Of a DNA stretch of 64,000 nt, positions 32,821 through 42,796 are shown in pieces. The stretch is from positions 1 through 64,000 of the forward strand of contig JBBRVP010000002.1 in assembly GCA_038246785.1 (NCBI GenBank), given 5' to 3'. Source of the stretch: JBBRVP01 sp038246785. Its GTDB lineage: Bacteria > Actinomycetota > Actinomycetes > Jiangellales > Jiangellaceae. A program made the position numbers and the translations under genes. Numbering within the stretch: position 1 is the stretch's first letter; each line of letters starts with the position of its first letter. The notes under the pieces are model-generated. The model was given only the letters and a program-made list of their open reading frames with translations. It was not told the DNA's origin and ran no database searches.

Positions 32821-33468
32821 GTGGCGCAGCGGTTCGAGGGCAAGGTCGCGTTCGTGACCGGTGGGGCCCGCGGGATCGGCGCCGCGACTGCGCGCCGGCT
32901 GGCGTCCGAGGGCGCCGCCGTGGCGGTCGTCGACCTGGTCGCCGACAGTGCCGCCGGCACGGCCGAGGAGATCACGCGGGCCGGCGGGCGGGCGCTGGCG
33001 CTGGGGGCGGACGTGTCGGCGCGTTGGGACGCGGTGCTGTCCGTGCATCTCACGGGTGCGTTCCGGTGCGCACAGGCGGCGCAGGCGGTCTTCGTGGCCC
33101 AGCGTTACGGCCGCATCGTCAACCTCTCCTCCACCTCGGCGCTGGGCAACCGGGGGCAGGCCAACTACTCGGCAGCCAAGGCCGGCATCCAGGGGCTGAC
33201 CCGCACGCTGGCGCTCGAGCTGGGCCGCTTCGGCGTGACGGCCAACGCCGTCGCCCCTGGCTTCATCGCCACGGCGATGACCGAGGCGACCGCGGCCCGG
33301 ATGGGCCTGTCGTTCGAGGACTTCCAGCACCGTGTCGCCGAGTCCGTCGCTCTGCAGCGGGTCGGCGAGCCGGAGGACGTCGCCGCTGTCATCGCGTTCC
33401 TGGCCTCCGACGACGCCTCGTACGTCTCCGGGCAGACGGTGTACGTCGACGGGGGCGGCCGCCTGTAA
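32821..33468 (+). CDS. Short-chain dehydrogenase/reductase with internal deletion
   Basis: A protein of 215 residues, FabG-like. The nucleotide motif TGGARGIG, the Ser in NLSSTSALGN, YxxxK as YSAAKAG and the end GQTVYVDGGGRL are all present. Between GADVSA and WDAVLSVHLTGAF about 35-40 residues are missing in frame. This segment normally carries the NNAG motif and the helix before it. The usual length is about 250. Without it the cofactor site and fold are probably damaged, so this may be a dead gene that kept its frame. GTG 32821 has GGAGG 11 bases upstream. Confidence 0.75.
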   Translation: MAQRFEGKVAFVTGGARGIGAATARRLASEGAAVAVVDLVADSAAGTAEEITRAGGRALALGADVSARWDAVLSVHLTGAFRCAQAAQAVFVAQRYGRIVNLSSTSALGNRGQANYSAAKAGIQGLTRTLALELGRFGVTANAVAPGFIATAMTEATAARMGLSFEDFQHRVAESVALQRVGEPEDVAAVIAFLASDDASYVSGQTVYVDGGGRL

Positions 33469-33577
33469 ACACCTGCGCGGAGTGCTCAGCCGGTGTCGAG
33501 GGCGTGCTCCACGGCGAGATCCGGCGCATGGAGGGTGTGCTCACCGCGCGCCCGGACACGCTCGACCGGGTGGACGG

Positions 33578-36500
33578 CTACTGGCCGGCCCGCAGCAGCG
33601 TCCGCACCGTGCGCAGCCCCACCGAGAGCCGTGCCAGGTCCGCGCTCTCGGTGTCGACGACCTCGCGCAGCGTCTTGACCGTGCGGCGCACCACGGCGAG
33701 GTCCTGCTGCACCCATCCCTTGATCCGGGTGCCGGCGTCGCCGCCCTCGTCGGTTGCCGCGAGCACCTGGGCGGTGAGCTGGGCGTGCACACCGTGCAGC
33801 TCGTCGCGCAGCGCAGCGCGCGCCATCGTCTGCCAGCGGTCGGTGCGCGGCAGGGTCACGATCCGCTCGAGTAGCCGGCCGAGCATGAGCTGCTCGCCGA
33901 GCTCGTGGTGGACGTGAGCCACCTCGAGCAGCTCGGTGCCCGAGGAGACCGAGGTCTCGACGATGCCCAGGCCGCCGTACGCCTGCGGCAGCACCGCCAC
34001 CCGCTGGGCGAGCGCCTCCGGCACCCCGTCCTTGACCAGTCGCTCGCGGCGACGCTCCGCGAGGCGGGCCTCCCGGCCGGTCAGCAGCTGCGGGAGTGCC
34101 TCGAGCAGCCGGCTGAGCGGTCCGTCGAAGTACTCGATCTGGCGGGCGATGTCCAGCGGGGAACGCCGGTTGAGCACCAACCAGCGGGTGGCCCGCTCGA
34201 CCAGGGTGCGGCCCTCGAGCCGTACGGCGGTCTGCACCGCCGCGTCGATGCGGTGGTCCAGGGCGCTGACCTGCTGCCACAGCTCGTCCATGTCGAAGAC
34301 GACGCGGGCGACGGTGTGCCCGCGGGCGAGCTCCTCGACGGCCGCCCCGGTCTCCATGCCCAGCCGGTGCACGAACGTGATGCCGGCGTCGTTGACGAGC
34401 GCGTTGACGACCGCCGTCGTGATGATCTCGCGGCGCAGCGGATGGCCGTCGACGCGGTCGGAAAAGCGTTCCTGGATCGCCGTGGGGAAGTAGGACAGCA
34501 GCGACCCGACGAGGTAGGGGTCGTCGGGGAACGTCGTCTCGAGCAGCTCGGAGTAGACGATGTTCTTGGTGTAGGCCAGCAGCACCGACAGCTCCGGCGA
34601 GGTCAGGCCGCCGTTGTGCTGCCGGCGCTCCTCGATCTGCCGGTCAGCGGGCAGGAACTCCAGCGCCCGGTCGAGCCGCCCGGCAGCCTCCAGGCTGCGC
34701 ATGTAGGCGCCGTGGACGTGCAGCAGGCTCGGCGCCTGGGCCGCCGCGTTGGCCAGCGCGGTGTTCTGGGCGTAGTTGTGGGCCAGGACCAGGCTGGAGA
34801 CCTCGTCGGTCATCGCGACGAGCAGCTCGTTGCGCTGCTTGTCCGTCAGGTCGCCGCGCTGGACGACCTGGTCGAGCAGGATCTTGATGTTGACCTCGTG
34901 GTCGGAGGTGTCGACGCCGGCGGAGTTGTCGATGGCGTCGGTGTTGATGCGCCCACCGCCCCTGGCGTACTCCACGCGTCCGAGCTGTGTGAAGCCGAGG
35001 TTGCCGCCCTCCCCGACCGCGCGGCAGCGCAGGTCACACCCGTCGACGCGCAGCCCGTCGTTGGCCTTGTCGCCGACGTCCGCCTGCGACTCGCCGGAGG
35101 ACTTGACGTAGGTGCCGATCCCGCCGTTCCAAAGCAGGTCGACTGGGGCGCGCAGGATGGCACGCATGAGGTCGTTGGGCGGCAGCGAGTCGACCTCTCC
35201 GTCCAGGCCGAGCACCTCGCGCACCTGCGGGCTCACCGGTATCGACTTGAGCGTACGGGGGTGGACCCCCCCGCCCTCGCTGATGAGCGCGGTGTCGTAG
35301 TCGGCCCACGACGAACGGGGCAGGTCGAACAGCCGCTTTCGCTCGACCCACGAGGCCGCCGCGTCGGGATCGGGGTCGAGGAAGACGTGCCGGTGGTCGA
35401 AGGCCGCGGCCAGCCGCAGGTGCTTGCTGAGCAGTACGCCGTTGCCGAAGACGTCGCCGGACATGTCGCCGATCCCGACGCAGGTGAAGTCCTCGGTCTG
35501 GCAGTCCCGGCCCATCTCGCGGAAGTGGCGCTCGACGGACTCCCACGCCCCGCGCGCGGTGATGCCCATCGCCTTGTGGTCGTATCCCGCCGACCCACCG
35601 GAGGCGAAGGCGTCGCCGAGCCAGAAGCCGTAGTCCTTGGACAGCCCGTTGGCGATGTCGGAGAACGTCGCGGTGCCCTTGTCGGCGGCGACGACGAGAT
35701 AGGGGTCGTCGTTGTCGTGGCGGACGACGTGCGGCGGGGGCGTGATGGCGCCGTCGGGGTCACGGTTGTCGGTGATGTCGAGCATCCCGGCGATGAAGGT
35801 CTTGTAGGACGCGATGCCCTCGGCGAGCCAGGCCTCGCGGTCGGCGGCCGGGTCGGGCAACCGCTTGCCGACGAAGCCGCCCTTGGCTCCGACCGGCACG
35901 ATGACGGCGTTCTTCACCGCCTGCGCCTTGGCCAGGCCGAGGACCTCCGTGCGGAAGTCCTCCCGCCGGTCGCTCCAGCGCAGCCCGCCACGGGCGACCC
36001 GACCGAAGCGCAGGTGCACGCCCTCGACGCGCGGGGAGTAGACCCACACCTCGAATACCGGCCGCGGCGCTGGCAGGTCGAGCACCTTGCGCGGGTCGAG
36101 CTTGAACGACACGTACGACTTGTGGCCGCCGTCGGTGTCGGTCTGGAAGAAGTTGGTGCGCAGCGTCGCCGAGACGAGCGCGAGGAAGCTGCGCAGGATG
36201 CGGTCCTGGTCGAGGCTGGACACCTCGTCGAGCGCCGCCTCGATTCGTTGCGTGATCTCCTCGGCAACGGCGTCGCGGGCGTCGGCGTCGGCGTCGAAGC
36301 GGTCGGGGTCGAAGCGCGCCTCGAACAGCTCGAGCAGCATCCGAGCCACGTGAGTGTGGTGGACCATCACCTCCTCGATGTAGTCCTGGGAGAACGCGGA
36401 ACCGCTCTGCCGCAGGTACTTCGCGTACGCCCGCAGCACCATCGCCTGCCGCCACGACAGGCCGCCGTCGACCACGAGCGCGTTGAACCCGTCGCTCTCG

Positions 36501-38452
36501 GCCGCTCCGCTCCACACCGCGGCGAAGGCGTCCTGGAACAGCGCCTTGGTGGTGTGCTCGGGCACCGCGGAGACGGCGCGCACGCGCAGGCCGAAGTCGT
36601 AGATCCACTGCCGTACGCGGTCGCCGCGCAGCAGCTCGTACGGGCGCTCGTCGGTGACCTCGACGCCCATCCGTGTCAGCACCGGCAGCACCTGCGTCAG
36701 CGACAGCGGGTCACCGGTGCGGTAGATCTTGAATCGCCGCTCGCCGGGCGCGCCGCCGACCGGGCTGTACAGATTGAGCTCGAGGCTGCCGTCGGTCGGC
36801 AGCTGCTCCAGCCGGCGCAGGTCGGAGACACACGTGCGGGGTGAGAAGTCCTCCTTGTAGGCCTCGGGAAAGGCCTCTCCGTAGCGGCGCAGCAGGCGGG
36901 CGGCCTGCTCCTCGCCGACCTGCTCGACCAGGGTGTCGGAGAAGTCGTCGCGCCACGAGCGCGTGGCCACCACCAGCGACCGCTCGAGGTCGGCGGTGTC
37001 GAGCTCGGGGGGTGGCTGACCGGGCTCGAGCCTGATGACGAAGTGCAGCCGGGCCAGCACCGACTCACCGACCCTGGCGGTGTAGTCGATCGAGGAACCG
37101 TTGCTCGCGTCGAGCAGGATGCGCTGCATGCGCAGCCGTACGTCGGTGTTGTAGCGGTCGCGCGGAAGGTAGACCAGGCAGGACAGGAAACGGGCGTACT
37201 CGTCGGCGCGCACGAACAGCCGGAGCTGCCGGCGCTCCTGCAGGTGGAGCACCGCCACAGCGGTCGGCAGCAGGTCGTCGGCCGCGGTCTGGAACAGCTC
37301 GTCGCGCGGGTAGGTCTCCAGGATCTGCAGCAGGTCCTTGCCGTTGTGGCTGGTCGGCGTGAAGCCGCTGTGCTCGACGATCTGCTGGACCTTGCGGCGC
37401 AGCACAGGGATGCGCAGCACGCTCTCGTTGTAGGCGGTGCTGGTGAACAGCCCCAGGAATCGCCGCTCCCCCGTCACCTCGCCGTCGTCGTCGAAGGTCT
37501 TGACCCCGACGTAGTCGAGGTAGGCCGGCCGGTGCACCGTGGCCCGCGAGTTGGCCTTGGTGAGGACGAGCAGCTTCTTCTCGCGCGCCTTGGCGCGCAC
37601 CGACGGCGGCAGCTTGGCGAACGAGGCGCTGACGTTCTGGTCGTTGCGCAGGATGCCGAGTCCGGTCCCGGTCACCGCGCGCAGCAGGTCGTCGCCGGCC
37701 TCGTCGGTCTCGAGGACGTACTCGCGATAGCCGAGGAAGGTGAAGTGCTGGTCCGCCAGCCAGTTGAGCAACTCCTCCGCCTCGAGCAGCTCGTCCTCGG
37801 GTAGCGGCAGCTTTCCGGCGGCGAGCTCGTCGGCGATCTCGAGCGCACGGTGGCGCATCCGCGGCCAGTCCTCGACCGCCTCGCGGACGTCACGCAGAGC
37901 CGAGAGGAGGTCGCGTTCGAGCTCGGCGCACTCGGCGGGATCGGTCTCCCGGTCGATGTCCACGTGCGTCCAGGACTCGGCCACCACCCCGTCGCGGTCG
38001 CTCACCTCCTCCACGGACGAGGCGTCCACCACCTCCAGCAGCGACCCGGTGACGTTGCGGCGGACGATGAGCTGCGGGTGGATGAGGCCGTGGATGGCCC
38101 GGTCGCGCCGGTTGATCGCCATGGTGATCGAGTCCACGAGGAAGGGCATGTCGTCGGTGACCACCTCGACCACGGTGTGCCCGGACTGCCAGCCGTGCTC
38201 CTCGACGGTCGGTGTGTAGACACGCACCTTGGCGGTGCCCTGCGGGCGCTCGCGGGCCAGCTGCAGCTGGGAGGCGATGGCGCCGTAGACGTCGACCGGG
38301 TCCTGGCCGACGAGGTCCTCGGAAGGCACGTGCCGGTAGTAGCGGTGCAGGAACTTCACGTCCCCGGCGGAGGGGCCGGCGTGGCCACGCTCCGCGATGG
38401 CGGCCGCCCGCTCGAGCAGCTCGGTCTTGGCCTCGTCCAGCCGGTTGCGCAT
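33578..38452 (-). CDS. gdh: NAD-specific glutamate dehydrogenase, large type
   Basis: A protein of 1,624 residues, the size class of mycobacterial Rv2476c and Streptomyces GDH (about 180 kDa). A long N-terminal region with ACT-like segments is followed by the catalytic domain. There the Lys/Gly-rich stretch VPVGAKGGFVGKRLPDP, GDMSGDVFGNGVLLSKHL and LWNGGIGTYVK are conserved. The enzyme oxidises glutamate to 2-oxoglutarate and ammonia with NAD, a catabolic role. Activity in related species is modulated by phosphorylated or FHA-type regulators and amino acids. ATG 38452 is chosen; GTG 38476 is an alternative. Confidence 0.95.
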   Translation of the reverse strand: MRNRLDEAKTELLERAAAIAERGHAGPSAGDVKFLHRYYRHVPSEDLVGQDPVDVYGAIASQLQLARERPQGTAKVRVYTPTVEEHGWQSGHTVVEVVTDDMPFLVDSITMAINRRDRAIHGLIHPQLIVRRNVTGSLLEVVDASSVEEVSDRDGVVAESWTHVDIDRETDPAECAELERDLLSALRDVREAVEDWPRMRHRALEIADELAAGKLPLPEDELLEAEELLNWLADQHFTFLGYREYVLETDEAGDDLLRAVTGTGLGILRNDQNVSASFAKLPPSVRAKAREKKLLVLTKANSRATVHRPAYLDYVGVKTFDDDGEVTGERRFLGLFTSTAYNESVLRIPVLRRKVQQIVEHSGFTPTSHNGKDLLQILETYPRDELFQTAADDLLPTAVAVLHLQERRQLRLFVRADEYARFLSCLVYLPRDRYNTDVRLRMQRILLDASNGSSIDYTARVGESVLARLHFVIRLEPGQPPPELDTADLERSLVVATRSWRDDFSDTLVEQVGEEQAARLLRRYGEAFPEAYKEDFSPRTCVSDLRRLEQLPTDGSLELNLYSPVGGAPGERRFKIYRTGDPLSLTQVLPVLTRMGVEVTDERPYELLRGDRVRQWIYDFGLRVRAVSAVPEHTTKALFQDAFAAVWSGAAESDGFNALVVDGGLSWRQAMVLRAYAKYLRQSGSAFSQDYIEEVMVHHTHVARMLLELFEARFDPDRFDADADARDAVAEEITQRIEAALDEVSSLDQDRILRSFLALVSATLRTNFFQTDTDGGHKSYVSFKLDPRKVLDLPAPRPVFEVWVYSPRVEGVHLRFGRVARGGLRWSDRREDFRTEVLGLAKAQAVKNAVIVPVGAKGGFVGKRLPDPAADREAWLAEGIASYKTFIAGMLDITDNRDPDGAITPPPHVVRHDNDDPYLVVAADKGTATFSDIANGLSKDYGFWLGDAFASGGSAGYDHKAMGITARGAWESVERHFREMGRDCQTEDFTCVGIGDMSGDVFGNGVLLSKHLRLAAAFDHRHVFLDPDPDAAASWVERKRLFDLPRSSWADYDTALISEGGGVHPRTLKSIPVSPQVREVLGLDGEVDSLPPNDLMRAILRAPVDLLWNGGIGTYVKSSGESQADVGDKANDGLRVDGCDLRCRAVGEGGNLGFTQLGRVEYARGGGRINTDAIDNSAGVDTSDHEVNIKILLDQVVQRGDLTDKQRNELLVAMTDEVSSLVLAHNYAQNTALANAAAQAPSLLHVHGAYMRSLEAAGRLDRALEFLPADRQIEERRQHNGGLTSPELSVLLAYTKNIVYSELLETTFPDDPYLVGSLLSYFPTAIQERFSDRVDGHPLRREIITTAVVNALVNDAGITFVHRLGMETGAAVEELARGHTVARVVFDMDELWQQVSALDHRIDAAVQTAVRLEGRTLVERATRWLVLNRRSPLDIARQIEYFDGPLSRLLEALPQLLTGREARLAERRRERLVKDGVPEALAQRVAVLPQAYGGLGIVETSVSSGTELLEVAHVHHELGEQLMLGRLLERIVTLPRTDRWQTMARAALRDELHGVHAQLTAQVLAATDEGGDAGTRIKGWVQQDLAVVRRTVKTLREVVDTESADLARLSVGLRTVRTLLRAGQ

Positions 38453-38566
38453 CGTCCTCGCCCCAGTCGCTCGCACGCCGTTGTGCTGTCCACGACCCTA
38501 GTCCGCGCACGGTGCGCCGGCCGCCGCGGCGTCGCCCTCGGCCGCGTCCTGCGCTTGGATGCCCGC

Positions 38567-39058
38567 ATGGACCTGCGCATCGACCTGCACTATCCCGCCG
38601 GGCCGGAGGAGGTCCTTGCGATGCTGTCCGACGAGGCCTTCCTGGGCCGGGTCGCCACGGCCACCGGGTCGCTCTCCCACGAGGCGTCCGCCCGCATCGA
38701 CGGCGACCGGGTCAGCACCCGACTGCACCGCGTGCTGCCGCCGAGGGTGCCGGACTACGTACGCCGGTTCGTCGGCGACACCCTCGATGTCATCGAGACC
38801 ATCGAGTGGGCTGCGGCGTTGCCGGACAGCTCGCGCACGGGGCGCCTCGAGGTCGTCATCGCGAAGGCGCCCGTGCACATGCACGGCTCGACGACGCTGG
38901 CCCGCAACGCGGCCGCGACCCGGCAGGTGATCGAGTTCGAGGTGCGGGCCAACCTGCCGTTCATCGGCGGCAAGATCGAGCGGTCGGCCGCCGACGCCGT
39001 GCGCGCAGCCGCGCGCAAGCAGGAGCAGGTCGGCGCGGAGTGGCTCGCCGGCCGCTGA
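38567..39058 (+). CDS. DUF2505 family protein
   Basis: A protein of 163 residues. MDLRIDLHYPAGPEEVLAML, ARIDGDRVSTRLHRVLPPRVP and FEVRANLPFIGGKIER match the DUF2505 family, an SRPBCC/START-like fold that may bind a hydrophobic ligand. Function is unknown. It is divergent from gdh and convergent with pruA, so it is a single-gene unit. ATG 38567 is the only start that keeps the family N-terminus. Confidence 0.8.
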   Translation: MDLRIDLHYPAGPEEVLAMLSDEAFLGRVATATGSLSHEASARIDGDRVSTRLHRVLPPRVPDYVRRFVGDTLDVIETIEWAAALPDSSRTGRLEVVIAKAPVHMHGSTTLARNAAATRQVIEFEVRANLPFIGGKIERSAADAVRAAARKQEQVGAEWLAGR

Positions 39059-39065
39059 TGCTTTC

Positions 39066-40718
<1,653 letters not shown>

Positions 40719-40751
40719 GCGAGTGCTCCTTGCTCTGCTCGACGGCGCCCC

Positions 40752-41258
40752 TCATCGTGCCACGGGCGGATGGGCGATCGACTCGAGCTCGTCGGCGACC
40801 TCGGCGACCGGCCGCCGCGTGTCGATCACCGCCGTCGCGGACGCGCGGAGCAACGGTTCGACGGTCACCACCTCGTGCGCCACCCGGGCGCGGTCGGCCG
40901 GGCTGCGGCCGTACGACTTCGGCCGTGACATGAGGCGGTGCACGAGCACCTCGATCGGCGCGGTGAGCACCATGACGGCGGCGAAGTGGTCGTAGAAGCG
41001 GCCCTGGTTCGACGCCGTGCCGGACACGAACAGGGGGCCCTCGGTGGGCTCGGCGAGCAGCGCCGCCAAGCGGTCCTCCCGCCAGCGCTGCTCCCAGCCC
41101 GGCGGCTCGGCGATCGGCACCTCCTCCGACCACCCGTCGTCGTCGGTGTCGACCACCGGGTGCCCCCGCCGCGCGAGCTCGGCGAGCACCGTCGACTTCC
41201 CGACGCCCGACATCCCCGTCACCAGCACCGCCCTCACCTGCGCTGGCGTCACCGGCAC
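40752..41258 (-). CDS. P-loop kinase-like protein
   Basis: A protein of 168 residues with Walker A VTGMSGVGKST at the N-terminus, then VVDTDDDGWSEE and VLTAPIEVLVHRLMSR, the layout of small-molecule kinases such as shikimate or gluconate kinases. The substrate cannot be named. GTG 41258 (VPVTPAQVRAVLVTG) is chosen; the open frame to 41333 runs into the intergenic repeat and is probably not coding. It follows pruA's upstream side but has its own start, 33 bases of spacing to the pruA start. Confidence 0.7.
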   Translation of the reverse strand: MPVTPAQVRAVLVTGMSGVGKSTVLAELARRGHPVVDTDDDGWSEEVPIAEPPGWEQRWREDRLAALLAEPTEGPLFVSGTASNQGRFYDHFAAVMVLTAPIEVLVHRLMSRPKSYGRSPADRARVAHEVVTVEPLLRASATAVIDTRRPVAEVADELESIAHPPVAR

Positions 41259-41302
41259 ACCGTAGCCGGGCCGCCGACAGGTGCCCCTCCGGCGTTCCCG
41301 CG

Positions 41303-41412
41303 GATCTACCGACGGTCCTGCGCCGATGGGCACGGAACCGTCTCAAGATCGCTGGGCTCTCGTCGATCATGAGGCGGACGTGCGGCCAAGACCACGGAAA
41401 CGCCTCAAGATC
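41303..41412. repeat. Intergenic repeat, copy B, same arm spacing as copy A
   Basis: Direct arms lie at 41340-41350 and 41402-41412, a complement arm at 41365-41375 and a decayed complement at 41303-41313. Gaps are 26, 14 and 26 bases, exactly as at 8847-8956. The 26-base gap before the first direct arm shares 18 of 26 bases with the corresponding gap in copy A. It lies between a minus-strand P-loop gene and a plus-strand hydrolase, that is, between divergent starts. Confidence 0.8.
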
Positions 41413-41460
41413 GAGTAAGGGCGCAGGGGGGAGCCGCCACCAGCCTCCTAGGCTTCGGGC

Positions 41461-42297
41461 GTGCGGACCCGGGTGCCCGAGCCGGAGGACTGGCCCGCCC
41501 GCGACGTCGCCCGCGGGCCGGTCAGGCTCCACGTCCGGGCGCAGGGATCGGGGCCGGCGGCACTGCTGCTGCACGGGTTCTCCGACGACGGCCCGTGCTG
41601 GGGCCGGGTGGCCGTGGAGCTGGTCCGGGACGGCTGGCAGGTCGTGCTCCCCGATGCGCGCGGACACGGCGGCACCCCGATGCCGCGCGGGGAGCCGTTC
41701 GCCGTCGATGCCCAAGCCGCCGACGCCGCGTCCGTCATCGAGTCGCTCGACCGGCCCGCGGTGCTCGTGGGCCACTCGATGGGCGCGATGACCGGGCTGC
41801 TGCTGGCCGCGCAGCGGCCCGACCTCGTGCGGGCCGCCTTCCTCGAGGACCCGGCGTTCGACGTACCGCAGGGGAGCGCGGCCGACGCGGCCCGCGACGC
41901 CGACAACCCGTTCCAGGAGTGGGTCCGCGAGCTGCAGGCGCTCGACCACGCCGGCCGCGTGGCGCGCTCGCGCGAGGACCATCCGTCGTGGCCCGACGAC
42001 GAGCGAGACCCGTGGGCGCGCGCGAAGGCGCGCATCGATCTCGCGCTGTTCGGCGCGCCGCAGTCATGGCTGCGCCGGTCGTGGCAGCCGGCCGCCACCG
42101 CGCTGCGCGTCCCGGCGGCCGTGGTCGCCGGCGAGCCGCGGCTCGGGTCGGCGCTGACCGACGCCGCCGCGGCCTGGATGGGAGAGCACACCACGATCCG
42201 TGTCGTCCGCGTCGCCGGCGCGGGCCACAACGTGCGCAGGGAGCAGCTCACGGCTTACCTCACGCTGCTGCGGGAGTTCCTGGCGCCGTACCGCTGA
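41461..42297 (+). CDS. Alpha/beta hydrolase
   Basis: A protein of 278 residues with LLLHGFSDDGPCW, nucleophile elbow VGHSMGAMTG, an acidic residue after VVAGEPRLGSAL and the His in VAGAGHNVRREQ. It belongs to the general esterase/haloperoxidase-like group; the substrate is unknown. GTG 41461 begins the frame. Its stop is four bases from the stop of the convergent DUF6912 gene. Confidence 0.82.
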   Translation: MRTRVPEPEDWPARDVARGPVRLHVRAQGSGPAALLLHGFSDDGPCWGRVAVELVRDGWQVVLPDARGHGGTPMPRGEPFAVDAQAADAASVIESLDRPAVLVGHSMGAMTGLLLAAQRPDLVRAAFLEDPAFDVPQGSAADAARDADNPFQEWVRELQALDHAGRVARSREDHPSWPDDERDPWARAKARIDLALFGAPQSWLRRSWQPAATALRVPAAVVAGEPRLGSALTDAAAAWMGEHTTIRVVRVAGAGHNVRREQLTAYLTLLREFLAPYR

Positions 42298-42301
42298 CCG
42301 A

Positions 42302-42793
42302 TCAACGGAGCAGGTCGGCGAGCTCCTGCGTGGCGTACCACTCCAACGCGTGGTCGTCCAGCGCCTCCAGCGCACGCGCTGCCGCGGCGTCCCCGGACTC
42401 CGCGGCGGCGAGGGCTGCGGCCGCCGCAGCCACCACACCAGAGGCCTCCACCCCGTCGACGTGGACCGACGCGACGTCGCGCAGCGCGACCGGGACCAGG
42501 ACGCGTACGCCGGCCGGGCCGAGCCGGTCGTCAGTGCGGACAGCGTCGCCGGGGACGTCGACGGGCAGCACGACTCGCCGCCGCGCAGCAGCGGGCCCGT
42601 CGGCGAGCAGCCGCAGCGAACCCAGCGCAGCCTCCTCGGCGGCGGCCCACTCGTGCTCCTCGGGCTCGCCGGCGCCGTACCACTCCCGCAGAGCGGACGT
42701 GACGGCGTACGCCGCGAACGGCGGCTCCCCGAGCTGGCCGGTGCGTTCCAGCTCGACGAGTCCGTCCAGGGTGGCGGGGACGTAGACGCGCAC
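42302..42793 (-). CDS. DUF6912 family protein
   Basis: A protein of 163 residues beginning MRVYVPATLDGLVELERTG. It also has PFAAYAVTSALREWY and LDDHALEWYATQELADLL, the pattern of a conserved actinobacterial family without known function (DUF6912 by recollection). It contains no catalytic motif. Its gene ends close to a convergent hydrolase and starts four bases after the stop of the WS/DGAT gene, so the two are probably co-transcribed. Confidence 0.7.
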   Translation of the reverse strand: MRVYVPATLDGLVELERTGQLGEPPFAAYAVTSALREWYGAGEPEEHEWAAAEEAALGSLRLLADGPAAARRRVVLPVDVPGDAVRTDDRLGPAGVRVLVPVALRDVASVHVDGVEASGVVAAAAAALAAAESGDAAAARALEALDDHALEWYATQELADLLR

Positions 42794-42796
42794 GGC

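Noticed and set aside
36720..36735. Further copy of the GATCTTGA arm
   Set aside because: Single partial match inside the gdh coding sequence with no partner arm at 14 or 26 bases.
33905..36844. A 979-codon open frame on the plus strand opposite gdh
   Set aside because: Antisense shadow of a GC-rich gene: its codons mirror the third-position bias of the glutamate dehydrogenase, and the peptide is repetitive Val/Gly/Arg without any domain.
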